A stretch of 64,000 bases of DNA, from the NCBI RefSeq assembly GCF_001039355.2, contig NW_019775601.1, forward strand, positions 106,387 through 170,386, given 5' to 3'. Both the position numbers and the translations under genes were made by a program. The notes below the pieces were generated by a model, which was not told the origin of the DNA, made no database searches, and saw only the letters and a program-made list of their open reading frames with translations. The DNA comes from Lingula anatina. Lineage: Eukaryota > Brachiopoda > Lingulata > Lingulida > Lingulidae. How positions within the stretch are numbered: the first letter of the stretch is position 1; each line of letters starts with the position of its first letter. Shown here piece by piece: positions 1 through 13,096 of the stretch.

Positions 1-1548
1 TGATAAATAAATAAATAAATAAAAATGATTATAATTCATTCATTAGTACATAAAAAGATAGACAAAAATAAACCAAAACATATTTAAGCAAGGAGTTGAG
101 TTTTCACTTTTGGACCGTGCACGTCTAACAACTACCGTAACTTGTAACACATCCGGCAGCGTTCCACGAGCCGTTAACCTTGACATGTACATATACGTTC
201 TACATCGCTAGGCCTACGGAAGTGGATTAGCATATAATTTCCCCATATGCTAGTGTGCAGTAATGCCTTATCAACCCAAAATAAAGTATTATTATAGCTC
301 TTCCTGGCTAGTACTGAGAGACCTACCTCTAAAGTTACAGCTTAATATGTTCAACCATTCTGTTTCACTTTGTCAACTCTGTGCACTCGTAATGTAACTG
401 CATCGGGGGAATTTTCATGTTTTTAATACGCATGCGCGCGTCTAAAAATAGCACGGTTTTCCCGTCCGTGTTCAGCAGATCGAAAGAAGCAACAAAACAT
501 CGTCTAGCTGCGCCATTCTGTGACAGAAGTGTGATTAAAATAAAGTGTCGAACCCTCTAGACAAATTGTGGATCGTTAGGTGAGTCTGTTACTCGAACTC
601 AATGTATAGGCTATTCACTAGGTAAGCACACGGCGAAACTGACGTCCACTGTTTACTTTCGCTTCATGCGCTATACATCCATGACACGCATATCATCTAA
701 AATCTACTACTGATCTTTATAAAATTATAATGATAATAGTTTTATTGAATATATGTTTTACATTTAAAGGCATTCTAACTACTATACGCAAAAAAATGCA
801 GTATTATAAAGCACAAATTATATATGGAGCTACTGGTAAATAGATAGGACACCTTTTATTTGAGACAGTAGGCCTACTTGTATTTAAATATGGCGTAGTG
901 TAAATAAACACGTAGGCCCAGGCCAGGAGGCCATATGTTTACTGGGGCAGTAGACACAAAAATAGAGTAATACAAAGCCTCACATAGCCGCAAGTACTGC
1001 AGCTGTGGCTGTGAAATTTAAAATTCTCGCGTCTCGGTTTAGTCACTGGGGTTTCCTGCATGATATCAGTTTTACTTCTTTTCTTTCCTCCGCTTCCGCC
1101 CACCCCCACCCTCCCCTCCCCCCCCCCCCCCCCCATTCGCCTTTCCCAGGCAAACTTGTGGCAAAATACCTCACGTATAAAATTTTGACATTTTGTCATT
1201 ATAAAAGGATATCATGGCAAAATGTCGGAAACAAAGTGATCAAATATTATAAGGTCGGGGCGACCTGGATCAAACAATTTTATATAAGATATTGTACACC
1301 CTTAGTCTACCCCTATTATTATAAATTATTATATGTTTACAGAGTGTGCGTGAAGGAAAAACCTGATCAAATTTACCGTAACCAGATATTATATATTCAG
1401 TGTCAGTGCTTAATTCACCCTGTTATTTAGACAAGGAATGTATAAAACAGAATTACTAGTATATATTCCCCTATATAGGTCACCTAAGGCACTGTAGACC
1501 ATTATAAAGATCTCTCAGAGCACAGGGGAATAGACTGTCAGTGCAGAA
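1..1548. other. Upstream region of the MIB/CARD-like gene
   Basis: No coding exon is seen before the first ATG at 1549. A candidate non-coding first exon ends at 579, where a good donor (gttag|gtgagt) follows a GC-richer stretch from about 430. Its left end cannot be fixed. The rest is AT-rich, with a C-homopolymer near 1120-1133. The open frames around 1005-1430 lack splice context and coding character. Confidence 0.3.
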
Positions 1549-4500
1549 ATGAGCAACCGCAGCGCGTCCCCCTCAAATAACAGTGACAGTCCTAAGCCCC
1601 CTTGGGCGAAACAGGTGAGTGCAGTTTACTGACGTGGAGTCTTAGGCAATAGTGGCATCACTAGATTTAACGTGCCGTAATAAGGCACTGGTGGGTATAA
1701 GTATAAATAACCCCCCCCCCAAAAAAAAAAAAATAATAATAAAAATAATAAAAATAAAAACTACGTTTACTAATTAAAGGGATAGAAATTGCTTTTTTTG
1801 GCCAAAAAATGGATTTTCCAGGGGTAATGGACAATTTTCTCATACTTACCAATGTTTAATAAATTCATTCCGACATTCAAAGTTAGTCCCTTTTTTTTCT
1901 AAAGAGTTTGGTTTATAGTAATATTCTCTTAAGAGATTATTCCAAAATGTGGCCATCAGTGGAGGTCACATGATGTGATGGCAGGCACAAATTCCAGAAT
2001 AATCGCGTTAACTGCCGTTTTGGTTTTAAAATACAATTTATTATATTTCTGTGGTGTTTGTATTTATTCACTTTTATTACTATAATATTATTCTATTTTA
2101 TTACTATTTTAAAATGTCAGTTTAATATAAGCTTTATTGTAATAATGAACTGGTGGATAGAGTGTGTGTGAGTGTGTGTCTGTGCGTGTGTGTGTGTGTG
2201 TACGTGTGCATATGTGTGAGTGTGTGTATGTATGTGGCTGTATATGTGCGCGTGCGCGCATGTGTGTGAGTGCTTGTCTGCTTGCTTGTATGATTGTGTG
2301 CGTGTGTGTACACACGCATGTGTGTTCATGTGTGCGTGTATGTGTGTTTGTGTTGTCAAAAAAAAAAGGGGGGGAGGAGAGAGGTTCCTCTCATCCGGTC
2401 ACGCATAACTTACATTTTCATAAGTGGACGAAATAGAGCAAAAATAAGAACAAAAAACAAGAATTTGCTGCTATTTTTTTTCAATATAAAAATATCATAG
2501 GTTATTACCAATTTTTCATTAACCCCTTGTACTATTTTACTTAAAATCAAAATTCAAAATTTACTGACTAAAATTGCTTTGAATAACTTCATTTGGTCGG
2601 GTCACGTAATGTTCTGCACTGGTTTGCTATTTTGTCTCTTTTAAATGAATGTTGAAATCCTAACAAAGTCATCGCACTGCGCCTCCCCCCCCCCCCACAC
2701 ACACACACACGCACACGCACACACACACTGGCCTGGCCTTCGAATATTCCATGAGAGAGCCATGAAAAATTAGAGGGGGGGCATATCGCGCATAATTTTC
2801 ATTTCATTGTAGGTTTTTTAAGCACGTAATGTATATATTACGTATCTTATCTACTTTTTATACTTATTCAAGTTCACAAATATATCATATACCGAGTGAT
2901 ACTTAAGCATACAGTTCTTAATCCAAATGGCATATAATATTAAACGTCTATTTATTTAGTAGGCCGCTTATCTAGTAATTTCTCTAATCTTTTCCCATGC
3001 CTTTGGCTCTATTCCCATAGATTTTAGATCGATCCATCCCCGCGGGTAGTCTCACTAGATTACTTTCAGATAATCCGACTTTAATGTCCGTCCCGCCTAC
3101 TACAAGCTGTAAAGGGGGTAATTAACTTTCGTGTCCGCCCGGCTGACAGCTATTTATCGTAAACCCCCAGGGAGTTAGGTCGATCTAAAGTAGGTCGATC
3201 TAATCTATGGAAATGGGGTGTTTGTGTTAACTTGATGATATCATTGTAGATAGGGTGTCTGCCCAACTCTGTACAGCTTATATTGTAGCTTGTTAATCTT
3301 CCTGGCGCCATTTGCACGTTAATAAAGATGGATATTTATGTATGGTATAAAGTAATCTTTTGTTTTAAACTCTTAGGACCGCACTTCATACTTGCAAGTG
3401 ATGATTTGATTTAATTACAAAAAGTATCATTATCAGTTTCATATATTTTAATTGGTTTTAGTTTTGAGGGGAAAAGTGTTTTTAGTTTCAGGTTTCCCCC
3501 TTCTTTTTATCATGCGGTTGTGAAAAAGATTAATGTTTAAATAAAAGGGAAAAGAGAAAGAAAGTTTGCTTCTAGTGTCAATATTCTGTGGTTTATCACC
3601 AATTTTCTATTAACCGCACGTTGTATTTTACGGTATAGATAAAGTACGAGGCGCTGAGCTTTACGAGAAATAGAGCAGGTAATTGGCGAGGCGAAGCCGA
3701 GACAATTATCTGCTCTATTTCTCGTAAAGCGCATCGCCGAGTGCTTTATCTGGCTTAAAGCACGAGTAATTATCCCTGTGCACTGGTGCGTGGAATGCAT
3801 TCGTGGATGACGTAACTTTACACGAAATAAAGCACGGCGCGACCTATTGTCTTTTGACAGGAGAGTGCTTTAATGAACCTTACTGAATAAAAAAATCAAA
3901 TATTAATTTTAATTTTCAATGATAAGCTACTGAAGCATAGAATTGCTTTGAAAGAATTAACGTGGAAAAGTTATTATCTTTGAAAGTTTGTATAATTTTT
4001 GCGTGTAAATACAGAAACCTGTAAAGAGTCATAGTTTTTTGTCCCCTCCCTCCCTCCCCACACGCGCACATATACAGTAAAGACACACACGCAGAAAACA
4101 TGTACACACGCACGCACGCACACATACACATACCCCCTCCCCCCTCCTACCCCCTCCCCTCGTGCTCGACCCACCTTTTACAAATTTTTATCAAATCCCA
4201 TTATCTATTTTCATTGCCAGTTGGACAAGGTGCGGAGAGAGGTTCTACAGCAGACAGTGAGCGTGGGGGATTTCCTCAATCTCACCGAACGCGTGGCTAC
4301 TATTGAGACCACATTACACAGAATTGAGGCTACTTTAACGCAAATTGAGGAGCAAAATGCAGCTTCCGAAGGTAGTGGCATTTTTTATATTAAATGCTTT
4401 ATAATTGCTAGACCATCGGCTTTTTACTTACGCAGTATATTTCTATTTATGGCATGTTATTTCATCTCTTCAGTTGCATTCACGAAAACGTGATGATATA

Positions 4501-7500
4501 TTCCCAGTCATATTTTTATATTATGTGCCTGTTCGTTTTATATGTAGCAGTACCACCAAACAGCGAAGTTCTCGTGTGTCAGACAAAACCTATCGAAAGT
4601 GAAAGTGACACCAGTTTGATAGACCTCGTAAAAAGTAATTGCAGCCAGAACCCTACTGTAGACGACATATTTTCTATGTCAGAGTCCTATAGCGACTTGG
4701 GGTCTATTCCCGTACTAGTAGCTCCAGTCATCAATGAGAAAATGCTCCTGGATTTCTCAGACGATACTTCAAAAACAGAGGTTTGTGTTTTTAGCTTCAT
4801 ATTATGATAATCAGGAGCACGGAATTAGGTATGTAAAGTGATAATGATTAACGACATTTTAATTGTCCCTGCATGGCATTTACATGGACAGTCTGTGTCA
4901 TTTGACACTAGCACAAGGTATTTGTACACATAAAATGACACCAGGCTAGTAAAAAAAGGTTAAGTTTAATATGTAACACCAGCCTACTTTACATCCTGAT
5001 TGCCTAAATATCCAGTAGCTTTTTACAAAGGTACTTACAACTTAACAGTATACATGGTGCATGCACTCTTGTATATATCTGTTAACAGGAAGGGTTTACA
5101 TGCACATATATGTATATTTGACGGCAATTCGTCTATAGCACTGTGTCAGTTTACAGAGCTGTATTTGTCTTGTAGAGCGACCATTTGGTAAACTCTGCTG
5201 AACAGGATGGTCAACCAAGAATCCCGGTTATAACCACAACAACACAGCTATATGGAGAATGGGATCCACTGAGGAATCAGAACTTGTATGTGTACATATC
5301 ACAATATTGTATACGCCACCCCCACTGTTTTTTAATATGGTCAATATCTATCATACTGGTAGATGTTACATATCACCTGTAGTTCGTATCATAATGATGA
5401 GCATGATTTGTGTCAATCAAAAAGGTGACGTATTTTTGAGGGTATTTACTTTTCATTATTTGTATTGTTTCAGAGAATTTTTTATTTGTATGAAATGACA
5501 TGATATATATGAGAAACAACAATTTTTCTATCCCAAATTATTGGGGAATATTACTGTGAACTTGTTTGTATAAATATAGAAATTATGTTACTAAATCACT
5601 GATTTCAGTGAGTCTGGGCGAGAACAGAAGGTTACAGAGATGTCGAGAGGAACACAGACTGAGATTTTGAAACCCAAAGGTAAGTTGTGTCTGGTAGCAG
5701 CTTTTGATATACTGTAGTATCAGACGATAATCCATGCATCATTTATCATTTGAAACTAATGAAAAAATTAATAATTCCTGCTCAAACTATGGACTTGTTA
5801 TGATATCCAGGAAACTATCTATTTCTCCTATGCATTGCTTGTATTCCAGATCATTTCTTTAACTTAAAATAATTTAAATCAAATTTTGATCAATCTCCCC
5901 CTTTCCTTTGTAACTTGTATTTCAAAATTGTAAATTCTATTAAACATAAATGAATTTTGGGCTAAATATTTTACTCATTATTATTATTATTATTAAGGAA
6001 ATGATCAGGAAGAATCAAACATCTGTTTCAGTTAATGAACAAAGCGCAAATCCTGAGACACCTATGTCGACGCCAGTATTAACCCCCATAGTAGCTATCA
6101 GCAGCGGCACCAAAGCTCTTTTTGAGCAGTACCGCTATCCCTTGGCGGCGGTGGACCTCAACCTCTTAGCGTCCTGTTTAGTGAAGGCTGGGGTGTTCTC
6201 AGCCTGGGAGGGCCAGCGTGTCCAGTCTGTCCAGTCGATGTCGGAGAAAGCCCGCTGTGTGCTATCCGTGTTGCATTATGTCGGGGACCGTGCTGTGGGT
6301 GCCTTGAGGAAAGGACTGGCCGACATTGGGGAAACTGACCTCGCTCAGCTGCTGAAGAAAAGAAAAGGTATTTGTATTTGTTAAGAACACTTGCTTATTT
6401 TTCTTTTTCTTTTTCAAATATTGGATTTAATTTTACTTTAAAGCATCTGTATGAAACCTGCAAAGACATTAAAGCATGCAATTGTTACTCAATAATTTAT
6501 TTTAATTTTCAAGATAAAATTGACATGATTTAGCAGTATTCTTTATCATTTATTACATATTTTGTCGTATTTTACAGCACCCCCAACAGTCCAGGTATCA
6601 TTTTCTCTGAGCTTCACAGCAGACAGTTACAGTCCTGGGGACGCCAAGAGACTGAAAGAAGCAGGTGGCGTTTTGCAGGCCAAATGGAAAGACGCCTCCT
6701 GGCGGACCTCTGTCACCAAGACGTTTCGAATGGCTGGGTACCAAATCAAGTCCATGGACGCCAACAGCATGACGCTGTCCTTGCAGTTCCACAAATTGTC
6801 ACTGCTGGATAGTTTTTGGGGAGCCCTTAGGAGTGCCCACCCCACTTCACTCACACCGACTCTTGGGAAGATCGTAGTTGATAAGGACGTAAAGGAGGTC
6901 GTGAAGGATATGGAGCTGGCTGTTTGTGTCCATAGTGGTTTGACAGTGGAGCAATACTTCAAGACGAGGAGGGATTTCATGTTCAGCAGTAAGTCGTCTT
7001 GTCTGGTATCAATCACAATCGCATTTGTGTTAGTATGCTACACAGTGGTCTTATTATTTCCATTTCCTTGATATATGTCAGGATATTGCAATAATAAAAT
7101 ACAAAACAATCTTTCAGTTCTTTAGGCAACAGCAAATTCGAAGTTAAGCACGTGTGACATGTGCTTGATTGTTTATGTTTTGATAACAAGAAAGAATTGC
7201 ATACAATTATAATTTACAATTCCTAATCGTGGAGGAGGTTAAAAAGGGTGTGTGTAAAAGGTTTGCAACAAGCAGAATAAATATCAATGCATGCGTATGT
7301 GGTTGATTACTTTACAGAACTCTGTACAAAAGATGACTCCCAGGGGATCTCTAGACCAAAGAAACACAGACACGCGGATCATTCAGCCATAAGTGCCCTT
7401 GACCTTTGCGTAAATACAAACCAGTTCAGCCAGCTGACAGCAGATACTGAGTCTCCCTTTGAGTCCGTATTTCGCGCGTATTCAATCCAGAAAAACAAGG

Positions 7501-10500
7501 ACAAAAAGCTGAAGCAGGCTCTAGGGGACATGAGGAGACAGATTCTGCAGTGCGGGGATGAAAAAGAGCGTTTACAAGAAGACATAGCCAACTACAGGGA
7601 TTGTATCGTGCCCGGCCTGGAGAACGACAAAAGACAGCTTGAGACGGATATCGCTGACATGGAACTGGAGCTTCAGGTAGGACTTAGTTGTATAGAGCAG
7701 GCGCGAATTGTCTGAAGCGCATGTGCGTATTGTCACAAGGAATTTTTTTAAAAAATTCGTTCACATGCTGCCTTTCGTCCATTTTACGTCAATTTTTCAC
7801 CAGGCACCAAGTTCATGTTACACATACAATGTAAACACTAAATGGAACAATGGTCCTTTTCTAGATCATAAATGTACATTGCATTCCTTAAATTTGTTCT
7901 GGTTATTTTAAGATCATTTAAAGACACAAATTTAAATTCGGAGCGCAAGTTTTGGTTATTTCAAACTTCTTTAATCAGTTTTTTGTTTTTATTGACTTCA
8001 AGGAAAAAGACAACGAGGTTCAGAAATGGAAGAGATTAGTGGATGTGGACAAAGAGATTCTAATTAAAGAGAAAGACAAAGAAGTGGACGATGTTTTGGC
8101 TGAGTTGCGGGGCAAAGAAAAGGAAAACACTCAACTCCTCGCAGATGCAGAAACAGCAAGAATAAAAACCGAGAGTTTGAACGAACAGTTAGCTGAACTG
8201 GAAGCCATATTGGCTACAAAAGAAAAAGCGATGCGCGGGATGAAGAAACAACTGGAAGAACTAAAAAATTCTGGAGAAGGACAATCAAAGGGAGTAACGG
8301 CGGCAGCTCTACCAGCTGCTATTTCACCCATCAATGTGTTTCGCGCGAATGGCCATTTTGCTGTTCCTAAGCAACCACCACACCAGTCTAAGCCACAGAT
8401 CCAAAAACACGCGAGATTCCGAGAGAGTCAAAACGTCGTCATTGAAAACAGTGACGAGTTTTATGAGAGTTACCACGAAGACGAGCCCCTGGGGACAGGT
8501 GGTGTGGAACCTCCGGCCGAGAAACGAAGGAGTAACGTGGCTCAGATAGACTTGAGAAGGGGTCTGCGCACCATGGCACAAACGATGGCACCGAGTTTTG
8601 CAACTGGTAAGTTCATTTCCTCATTTTTGTGACGACATGAGGCCAGCTCCATCCTTACTTAACACTGAAAACCTTTAGTTGTAAATGTACATGTATAGTG
8701 ATTTCAGTATATTTCATGTGTAGCCAATATGCATGTACATATAGGTTGGCTATTTATTTTGATGTACTAAATGATTCCATAGGCATATTGCATTTGATTA
8801 AAGAAATAATGTAATAGCTAGGAAATAAGTATATGTAGTTATTAGATGTTATGGAACGAAATCAAGGGATAAGTTTACGTACTTGGATGTAGTTGGGGTG
8901 TATATATGCCTTGCGGTTACCTTGGTTTAAACAATGTTTATTGCATCATGTATAGGCCTTGGGTCCGGTTCAGTGGAGTATACAAAGCCGAGATACCATG
9001 CAGGTCCACTACCTGTTGGATCGCGCGTGCGCAGGGGACCTGACTGGAAATGGGGCAACCAAGATGGCGAGGGTCTTGGCACTGTCGTAAAAGATGACAA
9101 TGTTGGTATGTACGGACCAGATACGTATACGTTATTGTAAAGGTTACATTTTAAAAGTAACATTTCGTGAGCATTGCAAAACCATAATGAGAAACTTCTA
9201 TTTCTTGTACACTAACGTGCGGAATGTGAAAGAACAAACCAGCCGTACGACATTTTGTTACAAATATTCATGTACATGTAATTACCCCACAAATATGTGT
9301 ATTTTCTTCAGGGTTGCTGTCTGTGCAGTGGGATCATAACGACGAGGTGAACATCTACAGATATGGGGTAGAGGCGGCCTATGACATCCTGGCGTCAGAC
9401 GAGACCAGGGAGCTGCAGCCAGGGGAGACCATTGCTGTTGGAGTGGAAGTACAACTAGGTAGGTACCAGTATCCTGTTGGCCACTGTTTCAAATAGCCTA
9501 ATACCGAGACCAATCTTTATGCAAGTTTAACATGAGCAGTTGAGATGTAGATATAGGCCTACACATGCAACGTTCTCAGCGCATCTTTATTCAAAGTCAT
9601 CTGTATAATAAGAATGCAATCACATTGGATATTCGTCGTCTTTATTCAGATTCAGTTATATACTTTGAATGCTATCACATTGGCTATCCACTGTCTTTTA
9701 ATTCAGAGTCCGCTATATATAGTTTGAATACAGTCACAGTAGGTATCAATAGTCTTCCCTCTGTTCCCCAGGGCCTGACTGGATGTATGACCCTTACACA
9801 GTGGGTGGCCGCCATGCAGTTGGGTATGTTTACCATGTATCTGAAGACGGCTTTGTAAAGGTAAAGAGAAGATTGCATTTTGTGTATAACACATGTTAAA
9901 TAGAAGACATGTAATGTGTAACAGTTACTACATTGTAACACGTTATATACAGAAGACATGCTATATGTAACATAAGCAATATAGAAGACATGCATGTAAT
10001 ATGTAACACGTTATATAAAAGACGTTATATATAACACGTGTCCATCTAGTTTCTTGGTGCGTTCAAAATATGCCTACGTGTCAATGTAAAGCTTTTTATT
10101 GTAACCTAAACGGTAAAGAAACTGGCGTCATCGCGGGCGTAGCGGCACACATTTGTGCTTATTAAAAAACAAAAATGTTTTATTCACTTACTTTTTTATA
10201 TGAGTCGAACTACATCAAACCCAATAGCATGCGTGATTGATTTCGCCTAAGCTAGATACTTACCACAAAAAAGTTGTTCACTTTATATATAATTAGCTCT
10301 TTTTCTAAAATTTTAAAAAATGTTTTTTAATTTATTTTTGCCAGGTTCGCTGGAAGAACGGTCAACGAGTGTTATGTCGTTTTGGCTTTGAAGGAAATTA
10401 TGACGTATTAGTCAAGTAAGTATAACACAAGTGCAAGGCTTATTACTACTAGCTCCTGGGAAGACCTTAAGTAAACTCTTACGATAATTTTGTATTTCGA

Positions 10501-10795
10501 TGTTACTACTATGTGTTAAGTAAGCCTTATTACAAACAATTCCTAGGAATTTCTAAAATAAACACTTACAAAAATTTTGTATTTCGATGCAACTCCTTTG
10601 TCCTTTGTGTTTAGTGCGTTTTTGTAAAACCCAGTTTGCAGAGGCCTGCTTTGATTAAGGTTCACTACACTGACACCATTACAATACAATAATACTCACA
10701 ATTGATTTTGACCAATTAGTTTTGATTTATTTATATGGATTATCATCACCGTATACTACGTTGTTTCTTGATTTTTCAGAGGGCGAAATACTTGA
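1549..10795 (+). CDS. CARD-like / MIB-HERC2 domain protein (14 coding exons, 936 aa)
   Basis: Coding exons: 1549-1614, 4221-4371, 4551-4780, 5176-5285, 5609-5679, 6032-6367, 6578-6988, 7318-7676, 8003-8606, 8956-9105, 9312-9458, 9772-9860, 10345-10415, 10780-10795 (TGA). All joins keep frame: 2,811 bases, 937 codons. Residues ~228-320 look like a death fold of CARD type (LRKGLADIGETDLAQLL near the end). Residues ~322-455 form an alpha/beta domain resembling the TRADD-N-like domain of invertebrate immune proteins; this is a tentative pattern match. Residues ~515-680 are a charged coiled coil. Residues ~790-850 match MIB/HERC2 (GPDWKWGNQDGEG, then VQWDHND and YRYGVEAAYDI). A diverged second copy follows (~870-932: GPDWMYDPYTVGG, VRWKNGQ, FGFEGNYDVLV). 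MIB/HERC2 domains bind partners in ubiquitin ligases, but no RING or HECT domain is present, so I infer an adaptor or scaffold. Exon 6 is called from the acceptor at 6031, because the upstream AAG would put a stop in frame. Confidence 0.82.
2160..2356. repeat. (TG)n-rich microsatellite
   Basis: About 200 bases of imperfect TG/TGTGCG repeats. Open frames on both strands here are repeat translations and are not genes. A shorter (CA)n tract lies at 2696-2729. Confidence 0.9.
3011..3219. mobile_element. MITE-like element, family with TAGATCGAYC ends (copy 1)
   Basis: Terminal inverted repeats: CCCATAGATT..TAGATCGATC at the left and GGTCGATCTAATCTATGG at the right. The interior shares whole blocks with the copy at 17925-18132 (CTCACTAGATTACT, GTCCGCCCGGCTGACAGC, ACCCCCAGGGAGTTAGG). 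There is no coding capacity, which fits a non-autonomous DNA transposon. Confidence 0.65.
3634..3751. repeat. Perfect-stem hairpin element
   Basis: GCTTTACGAGAAATAGAGCA at about 3659-3678 is repeated as its reverse complement at about 3711-3730. An outer pair (AGATAAAGTACGAGGCG / CGCCGAGTGCTTTATCT) extends the stem. It could be a small foldback element in intron 1. Confidence 0.6.
9585..9755 (+). repeat. Three degenerate ~55-base tandem repeats in intron 11 of the MIB gene
   Basis: Units start with CTTTATTCA / CTTTATTCAG / CTTTTAATTCAG and share a TTTGAATRC-ATCACATTGG-like core. Non-coding. A second degenerate tandem block built on AGAAGACATG..GTAACACG lies at 9902-10040, in intron 12. Confidence 0.55.
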
Positions 10796-11645
10796 TTGAT
10801 AGAAAAATGCAGGGAATGCGGAAATTGATTTAACTATAAGTTATCACGCCGCTGATCGCTACCGGTTATCAAGGAGACTTCCTCTACACAGAATCCAAGG
10901 CAACGCACTTAGCTGTGCAAATGCAATGCAAAATAATATATATGTACAAACATTTTATCTATGCCCCCAATGCTTAGGATTTAGACAAAGGGAAAAAAAT
11001 AATTGTACCAAAACTTTAAATTGGTTGGACCTTGTTTACGTTTAAAGTGCGAAAGATGTGACATTAAAAACAGGAAAGAACAAAGATTCATAGAGGAGTT
11101 AAAGTGGCAGTTATTTCTGTATATGACTAAGATTCAAGATGATTATCTAAAAGTCTTGTATGCAAGCCATTTTTAAAATGTAGGCTGACAAAGACGTGTT
11201 TGTATCGTGTTTGTATCCAGCTTGGCTTCAATCGCCCTTTTCAGAGATGTGTCTAGGCTATTGGGAGTGGTTTTAATGTATACCATATACACGGATTTGA
11301 AAATGTCTAAAAGTCATATTTATATGTTAAAATGTCCTGCGAGGTTTCAGGCTCTTATCTTTTCTAATTCAGGCCTGAAAAACAATGCAAAAAGTCATAA
11401 GATGTATCTGATGTTGATTTTTTCTGAATTGGGTGAAAGACTATACATGTAGATCTACCCGTCAATACATCAGAGGGCTCAAGGCCGAAATTGCCGGTGG
11501 ATATCTCTCCAAAAAGCGTTCATAGTTTAAGTAATGTTTACGTTTTGATACTTTAAAGTGTGAATGGATTTGTCTTGTTTTGATGTATATTAGTATTTAT
11601 CTTACTAAAATAACATTTTGTTCAATAAAAACCTTTGATCTGTAG
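10796..11645 (+). other. 3' UTR of the MIB/CARD-like gene with poly(A) signal
   Basis: Follows the TGA at 10793-10795. A consensus AATAAA sits at 11624-11629 with no earlier clear signal, so the transcript probably ends near 11645. The frame at 11207-11452 lacks coding features. Confidence 0.45.
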
Positions 11646-12332
11646 GCCACGAAAACAGTACTGACTTGGTGCGATATATAAATGGGCAAAAATTTTGTGA
11701 TGGCTTACTTATCAAAGAGGCGGGGTATTTCCTAATCATTTATTTGCCAAAAAAAGGCCACATCGGATATGCCTCACTGCAGTTCACTGTTAACCTCCTC
11801 TGCATATGCAAATGCGGAATAACCAATTTATCATTAATGGAAAAATCTTACTATCCGATTGCTTGATATTTTTCTATTAATGTATTATCAATTCAAGCTG
11901 AGTGCAGAAGACAAATGGGCAAAGAATTATCACTAACGAAGCAACATTAGTGTTTATATCCTGTAAACTAAAACAGAACAGTTAATCCCCCCCCCAAAAA
12001 AAAAAAAAAAAAAAAAAAAAAAACANAAAAAAAAAAAAAAAAAAAAAACCAGCAACAACCAATGCAGTAATTATATAATAATATAAATTGCTTTATGAAA
12101 GGTAATACTTTCTCGTGGCCCAAACCACATATTGAGTATATATAGAAGTTCTCCGGTACGCCCCCTTCAAGTACGCTTGCACTAATATATGGAAACAAAG
12201 CCTTGCAGTGTCAGATATGAATAGGGTGACAAACCAGAATGTAAGTTATATTGACGTTGCAAATGACGCTACAAAAAGTGTTTATGCATATTACCTTTAG
12301 CAGCATTCACTCGGATATAGTAACACACTGCA
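11646..12332. other. Intergenic, with poly(A) tract
   Basis: AT-rich, with a run of C and A at 11987-12048 interrupted by an n at 12026. The last ~120 bases (from ~12215) begin the repeated promoter-like block seen before each cysteine-rich first exon. No gene seen. Confidence 0.6.
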
Positions 12333-12441
12333 ATGGCTGTCTTTAAAGTCCTGGCATTGACTCTCTTTGTGCTGGTTGCTATGGCGTCTGTTCATGGAGG
12401 ACTCAATAACCCCTGCAAGGTCTGTCGCGTCGGCATACTCC
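12333..12441 (+). CDS. Secreted cysteine-rich peptide, first exon copy 1
   Basis: ATG, a 22-residue signal peptide (hydrophobic core FKVLALTLFVLVAMASVHG), then the start of the mature peptide with NPCKVC and GIL. The exon ends C|gtaagt (phase 1), the same place as in the complete copies. Reading past the donor gives 67 codons, but that tail is repeat sequence. No second exon of its own lies between here and copy 2. It could be an alternative first exon for downstream exons or a stranded duplicate. Unrecognised family. Confidence 0.6.
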
Positions 12442-12583
12442 GTAAGTGTACACATGATCTGGTTTTACCACTAACACAGGACCTTTTAGATTCTTCGCTG
12501 CGTTCCCTTCACGTACTGCAAGCAAAGTACATATAGCACTGCGTTTTTCAGATATAAATAGGGTGACAAACCGGAATGTACAG

Positions 12584-12591
12584 TATATAAA
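12584..12591 (+). promoter_or_regulatory. Candidate TATA box for first exon copy 2
   Basis: TATATAAA lies 74 bases before the ATG at 12658, and the same element is at 12909-12916, 79 bases before the ATG at 12988. A second TATAAATA-type block (GATATAAATAGGGTGAC) lies ~33 bases further upstream in each unit. Position and repetition suggest a core promoter per first exon. Not tested. Confidence 0.35.
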
Positions 12592-12657
12592 AAATGGACC
12601 TAACGAAGCGTGTTTATACGTATAACCTTTAACAGACAGTAATTATAACTCACTGCA

Positions 12658-12766
12658 ATGGCTGCCTTTAACGTCCTGGGGTTGACTCTCTCTGTGCTGG
12701 TTGCTATGGCGTCTGTTCATGGAGGACTCAATAACCCCTGCAAGGTCTGTCGCGTCGGCATACTCC
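12658..12766 (+). CDS. Secreted cysteine-rich peptide, first exon copy 2
   Basis: Same exon design as copy 1: signal peptide (FNVLGLTLSVLVAMASVHG), GGLNNPCKVCRVGIL, phase-1 gtaagt donor. The mature segment matches copy 1 and the copy at 16992. No following second exon is seen before copy 3. Confidence 0.6.
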
Positions 12767-12987
12767 GTAAGTGTACACATGATCTGGTTTTACCACTAAC
12801 ACAGGACCTTTTAGATTCTTCGCTGCGTTCCCTTCACGTACTGCAAGCAAAGTACATATAGCACTGCGTTTTTCAGATATAAATAGGGTGACAAACCGGA
12901 ATGTACAGTATATAAAAAATGGACCTAACGAAGCGTGTTTATACGTATAACCTTTAGCAGTATACACTCGGATAGTAACTCACTGCA

Positions 12988-13096
12988 ATGGGTGCACTTA
13001 AAGTTCTGGCATTGACTCTCTCTGTGCTGGTTGCCGTTGCGTTTGTTCATGGAGGTTTCAAGAACCCCTGCAAGGCCTGTCGCAGCGGTATACTCC
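12988..13096 (+). CDS. Secreted cysteine-rich peptide, first exon copy 3
   Basis: Signal peptide with core LKVLALTLSVLVAVAFVHG, then GGFKNPCKACRSGIL and a phase-1 gtaagt donor. It is closer to the 16646 copy than to copies 1 and 2. The nearest compatible second exon on this strand is at 18270, 5.2 kb away. Confidence 0.6.

Larger units (their letters stand above)
1615..4220 (+). other. Intron 1 of the MIB/CARD-like gene, repeat-filled
   Basis: This 2.6-kb intron between coding exons 1 and 2 holds simple repeats and two inverted-repeat elements annotated separately. No coding exon is seen in it. Confidence 0.7.
12432..12982 (+). repeat. ~325-base tandem repeat carrying promoter plus first exon
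   Basis: Sequence from the donor of copy 1 to copy 2 recurs almost base for base from the donor of copy 2 to copy 3. The unit holds a TATA-like block, a short leader and the signal-peptide exon. ATG spacings are 325 and 330 bases, with a comparable 346 between 16646 and 16992. Near identity implies recent duplication or gene conversion. Confidence 0.8.

Noticed and set aside
2109-2500. Overlapping His/Thr- and Cys/Val-rich frames on both strands
   Set aside because: They are translations of a TG/CA microsatellite.
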